A stretch of DNA of 53,351 nucleotides from an uncultured archaeon (GTDB lineage: Archaea > Nanobdellota > Nanobdellia > Pacearchaeales > GW2011-AR1). The DNA lies in NCBI GenBank assembly GCA_902385625.1, contig CABMGE010000011.1, positions 1-53,351 on the forward strand, given 5' to 3'. Below, piece after piece: positions 50,435-53,351 of the stretch. A model generated the notes under the pieces. It saw only the letters and a list, made by a program, of their open reading frames with translations. It ran no database searches and was not told the DNA's origin. Both the position numbers and the translations under genes were made by a program. Position 1 is the stretch's first letter. Each line of letters opens with the position of its first letter.

Positions 50435-51031
50435 CTAGTCAAGTTTAATAAAATCTCTTTGTATATCTCTTAAAACCTGGGTGTAAAGAACATGTTCTAC
50501 TTCAAGTACTCGCTCAGAAAGAGTATTTGAATTGTCTTCAAAGTATCTAGGTACAGTCATTTGTCTTAAAATCTTTCCATGGTCATAAAGTTCATCAACA
50601 ATATGCACAGTTACTCCACTTTTAGAGTCATCACCTGCAATAACTGCATCATGAACCAAATGTCCATACATTCCAGCTCCACCATATTTTGGGAGAAGAG
50701 CAGGATGAATATTAAGAATTCTATTTTTATATGCATTAATAACTTCAAATCCCAACTGTTTCATATATCCTGCAAGAACAACTAAATTAACATCATAATA
50801 TTCTAGAGTATCTGTAATTACACGATCCAAATCATATTTTTCAACTGTTTTTTTGTTAATCAAGCAAAATGGAATTCCAAAAGATTTTGAAACCTCATGA
50901 ACTCCAGCTCCAGAATTATTGCTGATAATTACTTTAGCCTTTGCATCTAATTTTCCATTAGTAATATTTTCTAAAATAGCCTTGACATTAGATCCATTCC
51001 CAGAAGCAAGAAATCCAAGTTTTAGTTCCAT
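50435..51031 (-). CDS. purN: Phosphoribosylglycinamide formyltransferase
   Basis: Transfers a formyl group from 10-formyl-THF to GAR in purine synthesis. From the ATG at 51031 the N-terminus reads MELKLGFLASGNGSN, which matches the family (phosphate loop GNGSN 11-15); the longer ATG adds seven untypical residues. The catalytic Asn-His-Asp set is visible: NIHPALLP and the Asp in ELYDHGKIL. Length 198 fits. Thirty-four nt after a HAD hydrolase gene on the same strand. Confidence 0.9.
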   Translation of the reverse strand: MELKLGFLASGNGSNVKAILENITNGKLDAKAKVIISNNSGAGVHEVSKSFGIPFCLINKKTVEKYDLDRVITDTLEYYDVNLVVLAGYMKQLGFEVINAYKNRILNIHPALLPKYGGAGMYGHLVHDAVIAGDDSKSGVTVHIVDELYDHGKILRQMTVPRYFEDNSNTLSERVLEVEHVLYTQVLRDIQRDFIKLD

Positions 51032-51065
51032 AAAAGGAAAATATAAATTCAATTAATAAGCATTA

Positions 51066-51704
51066 TTATAATGTAACACCAAATTTCTTCATATCTCGTA
51101 TAACCTGGGAATTACTATGAAACAAAATAGTTTTGATCCCCATTTTACGTGCAGGTTTTAAATTCCACTCGCGATTATCAATAAAGATAATTTCAGCAGG
51201 TTTTAGATTCAATTTTTTTATTAAATGCTTGTAGAGTTTTATACTAGGTTTTCTCATCCCAATATCGCATGAAACAAAAACAGGATTAAATCCTAGAATA
51301 TATTCTTTTTTAACAAGAGCTTCTTTTGATAAATACCACTGATCACTCAAAATTCCAATTCTATAACCTTTTGATTTAAGTTTATATGCAACTTTATATA
51401 ATTCCTTATTTTTTGTGAAATGTTTTTTATAAGCCAAAAGAAATAATCTCTCAAGTTTTTCAGGAGTTGTTTTAAGATTATTTGACATAACAAAAAGAGC
51501 TTTTTTTCTAGATATTTTTCCTTCGATCGATTTGGAATAAACAGAATCAATTGCATCAAACCATGAGTCAAGATCAATATTAAAAAAATCAGCCATAGAA
51601 TGATGAACACTCATTAAATGATGTCCGCGAGATCCATGCCTTACATATCTTCCAAGTGATAAGACCCCTCCAACATCAAAAATTATTGCACGAATATTTT
51701 CCAT
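51066..51704 (-). CDS. HAD-superfamily hydrolase
   Basis: Phosphatase-type Rossmann protein. Motif I is IIFDVGGVLS (nucleophile Asp10; the usual second Asp is Gly, as in some haloacid-dehalogenase-like subgroups), motif II GILSDQW, motif III Lys in MRKPSIKLY, motif IV IFIDNRE. A helical cap lies between motifs I and II (about 20-95). 212 residues. Substrate unknown. Likely co-transcribed with purN. Confidence 0.85.
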   Translation of the reverse strand: MENIRAIIFDVGGVLSLGRYVRHGSRGHHLMSVHHSMADFFNIDLDSWFDAIDSVYSKSIEGKISRKKALFVMSNNLKTTPEKLERLFLLAYKKHFTKNKELYKVAYKLKSKGYRIGILSDQWYLSKEALVKKEYILGFNPVFVSCDIGMRKPSIKLYKHLIKKLNLKPAEIIFIDNREWNLKPARKMGIKTILFHSNSQVIRDMKKFGVTL

Positions 51705-51749
51705 TTCAACCTCTCAATAAATAACAAAAGAGAAATCTATTATTAAACC

Positions 51750-52022
51750 TTATTGATTCTTAGTTTCAAGTAGTCTTCGAACAGCACTGTAACCAGTATA
51801 TAATAAAAAAGCTTCTCCAGCAAATAGCGCATAATTAAACCAAACCCTATTTTCAAAAGCCTGGTCTTGAGAATTCAAATTGGATTTTTGATGATGTAGA
51901 CTAAGATTAGTCAAAGCCATAGGAATATTATCAGTTCCAGCATAAGTATCAACAGCTCCAGGATTTCCAAAAACCAATGGAACAGAAAGCACAAGTCCTT
52001 CAAGCATACCTTTGAATTTCAT
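51750..52022 (-). CDS. Small exported or membrane protein
   Basis: The 90-residue product has a hydrophobic N-terminus (about 5-20, EGLVLSVPLVFGNPGA) that may be a signal peptide and a second hydrophobic helix (about 60-78). Family not recognised. Lies between the HD protein and the HAD gene in the leftward cluster. Confidence 0.6.
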   Translation of the reverse strand: MKFKGMLEGLVLSVPLVFGNPGAVDTYAGTDNIPMALTNLSLHHQKSNLNSQDQAFENRVWFNYALFAGEAFLLYTGYSAVRRLLETKNQ

Positions 52023-52054
52023 AAAGAACTTAATTAAAAAACCATTTATAAAGT

Positions 52055-52666
52055 TTATTGCGATAGGCTTTCAATTTCGCGTTCAAGATTTTTTCTTGCA
52101 ACTTCACCATATCTCTGACTAAAAAATTCAGTATAATAAATTGCAGGCCTTTCTAAAAATCTCTTTAATACTTCTGCTCTATGAGCCTTATAATCTTTCA
52201 AAGGAACCCCTAAATACTCTTTTCTTATATTTTCAGCGTATTTATTATAAATAATTTCAGATTTTCCAAAAATACTAAGATCAATATCACAAATAAATTT
52301 TCCATCATAGGTTTTTGGAACTTCCAGATGTTTTGTATCAAGTATTAATTGTTTCATTGTTTTAAGTCGATCATTTGAAACACTGCTTGAATTAAGTGTA
52401 GCCCTTAGAAATTCTGCACTTTTTTCTTCATTATCTTTTCTTTTAGGATCATAAATAGCATCATGAAAATACCATGCAAGTTCAAGTTCACTAGGTTTTT
52501 CAAGGAATTTTTTTGCAAGATCAATTTCTTTTAGTCCTTGCAATATATGGTCCATATTATGATAAGCTCTGTCCTTCTCATTATAAAAATCAAATAAAAA
52601 ACCCCAAGGATTAACTAAAGGACTTCCCCCTACATTTTTCCAACAATCACTAAATCTCTGGCTCAT
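52055..52666 (-). CDS. HD-superfamily metal phosphohydrolase
   Basis: The 203-residue product has the HD-domain ligands: HNMDH (36-40), WYFHDAIYD with His68-Asp69, and DIDLSIFG for the later Asp. It resembles the COG4339-type stand-alone predicted phosphohydrolases with a YHNMDHI opening. Substrate unknown, perhaps a nucleotide. Its ATG overlaps the stop of the CoaE-type gene by 4 nt, so the two are translationally coupled. Confidence 0.85.
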   Translation of the reverse strand: MSQRFSDCWKNVGGSPLVNPWGFLFDFYNEKDRAYHNMDHILQGLKEIDLAKKFLEKPSELELAWYFHDAIYDPKRKDNEEKSAEFLRATLNSSSVSNDRLKTMKQLILDTKHLEVPKTYDGKFICDIDLSIFGKSEIIYNKYAENIRKEYLGVPLKDYKAHRAEVLKRFLERPAIYYTEFFSQRYGEVARKNLEREIESLSQ

Positions 52667-53351
52667 TTTACTTTAAGTTCTTTTGTTACTTGTTCAAAAA
52701 GATTTTCTATTTTCTCAAGGCCAGTTCCATCAGAATTGTTTATTTCAAAAATAATTCCATTTTTATCTCTTTGAATTGCATTTTCAAGATACTCTCTTTT
52801 CTGGGAATAACTATATTGGCATCCAAGTCTTCTTTGAATTTGTTCAGAATCAAGATTTCTTCCTTCAAGTCTTCTTTTTTGGCTTGGTTTATCAACACCA
52901 ATAAGTACAACATTATTATTGCATAAATAACCCAAATCTGCTTCAGCAATCAATGCAGCATTTACAAGTATCAATCCTGATTTACCATAAAGTTCTCTTC
53001 CAAGCCTTACAATCATTGGAGTATACATTATCTTGTCCAATCTTTCAAGTTGTTTCTTATCATTAAAAACAATTTCTCCAAGAGCTTTTCTATTTATTGT
53101 TCCGTCTGTTTGCATTATTGCTCTTCCAAATGTATTTGCAATTGTCTCTCTTATTTCTTGATATTTAGGTTCCTTAAGTGTTCCAAGTATCTGATGTCCG
53201 ATGACATCCAGATCTATATTTGTTACAGAAATCCCTCTTGCTTTTCCAATCTCTTCAAACTTATTTCCAATATAGGATTTTCCACATCCAATCTCGCCAG
53301 TAATCCCGACAATATATTGTTCAGAGATTCTTGCCTCAAGTGCTTGCTTTA
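52663..53351 (-). CDS. coaE: Dephospho-CoA kinase (CoaE type), cut by the window edge
   Basis: Phosphorylates dephospho-CoA, the last step of CoA synthesis. The Walker A motif GITGEIGCGKS is followed by NIDLDVIGHQIL (CoaE usually has DxDxxxxxxL) and later RLGRELYGKSGLILVNAALIAEADL and RLEGRNLDSEQIQRRLGCQ, the CoaE lid region. The frame is open to the window end: at least 15 residues (KQALEARISEQYIV...) precede the P-loop strand, more than in CoaE alone. Most archaea use an unrelated GTP-dependent enzyme for this step, so CoaE here is notable. Confidence 0.8.
   Translation of the reverse strand, partial: KQALEARISEQYIVGITGEIGCGKSYIGNKFEEIGKARGISVTNIDLDVIGHQILGTLKEPKYQEIRETIANTFGRAIMQTDGTINRKALGEIVFNDKKQLERLDKIMYTPMIVRLGRELYGKSGLILVNAALIAEADLGYLCNNNVVLIGVDKPSQKRRLEGRNLDSEQIQRRLGCQYSYSQKREYLENAIQRDKNGIIFEINNSDGTGLEKIENLFEQVTKELKVK

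Noticed and set aside
1..53351. tRNA and rRNA genes
   Set aside because: Reading the intergenic stretches gave no cloverleaf or GGTTCRAAT-like T-arm with a matching acceptor stem. A short or intron-bearing tRNA cannot be excluded by eye; tRNAscan-SE would decide.

Overview
The window looks like a piece of an AT-rich archaeal chromosome, most likely from a DPANN lineage of the Pacearchaeota/Woesearchaeota kind. This placement is inference. It rests on an archaeal ThrRS with a D-aminoacyl-tRNA-deacylase-like N-terminus, an archaeal/eukaryotic-type TrpRS, prepilin-like surface proteins, many short lineage-specific proteins, and promoters in which a TTTATAAA or TTTAAATA box sits about 25-28 nt before the start codon (leaderless transcripts). 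Genes with GGAGG-type ribosome sites occur mainly inside operons. No rRNA, tRNA, transposase, CRISPR array or phage module was recognised.

Layout. 1-2345 (-): an operon of tiny membrane proteins, including TspO and a SemiSWEET-like protein. 2.5-8 kb: a membrane-anchored nuclease, a pair of paralogous tail-anchored proteins, aspartokinase and a helical protein of unknown role. 8-13.3 kb: a PP-loop tRNA thiolation-type enzyme with an NFACT-R-like C-terminus, a divergent phosphoglycerate kinase, and a surface protein carrying a degenerate class III nucleotidyl-cyclase-like domain. 13.6-21 kb: TrpRS, a Nudix hydrolase, ThrRS, a tandem NMN-adenylyltransferase-like protein and an intergenic stretch rich in hairpins. 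21-33.6 kb: a stand-alone receiver domain, secreted and surface proteins including a 1083-residue beta-helix protein, a TIM-barrel protein and a fused MNT-HEPN protein. 33.8-42 kb: PEP synthase with a long acidic tail, ketopantoate reductase, a small ferredoxin and a Cys-rich surface protein. 42-48 kb: two related pilin-like proteins (one with a MopE-type metal motif), a PEP-CTERM-like surface protein, an anchored cyclophilin, a CxxCxxCC protein and a DEAD-box helicase. 48.5-53.35 kb (-): PurN, HAD and HD hydrolases, and a CoaE-type kinase cut by the window edge.

How the genes work together. Metabolic genes point to glycolysis/gluconeogenesis (Pgk, PpsA), cofactor synthesis (PanE, CoaE, NMNAT-like), aspartate-family and purine synthesis, and translation. 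A large share of the coding capacity makes exported or anchored proteins.

The strongest unexplained signals are not genes. A family of composite hairpin elements is dispersed in intergenic space, all copies in the same orientation, with stems that vary in a compensated way around a constant TTTAC/TTCAC loop. A second, 51-52 bp hairpin element lies about 50 nt downstream of two unrelated genes. Operator-like palindromes abut or lie near the TATA boxes of three surface-protein genes, and a leaderless 20-codon ORF ends in a hairpin and T-run ahead of a small gene.
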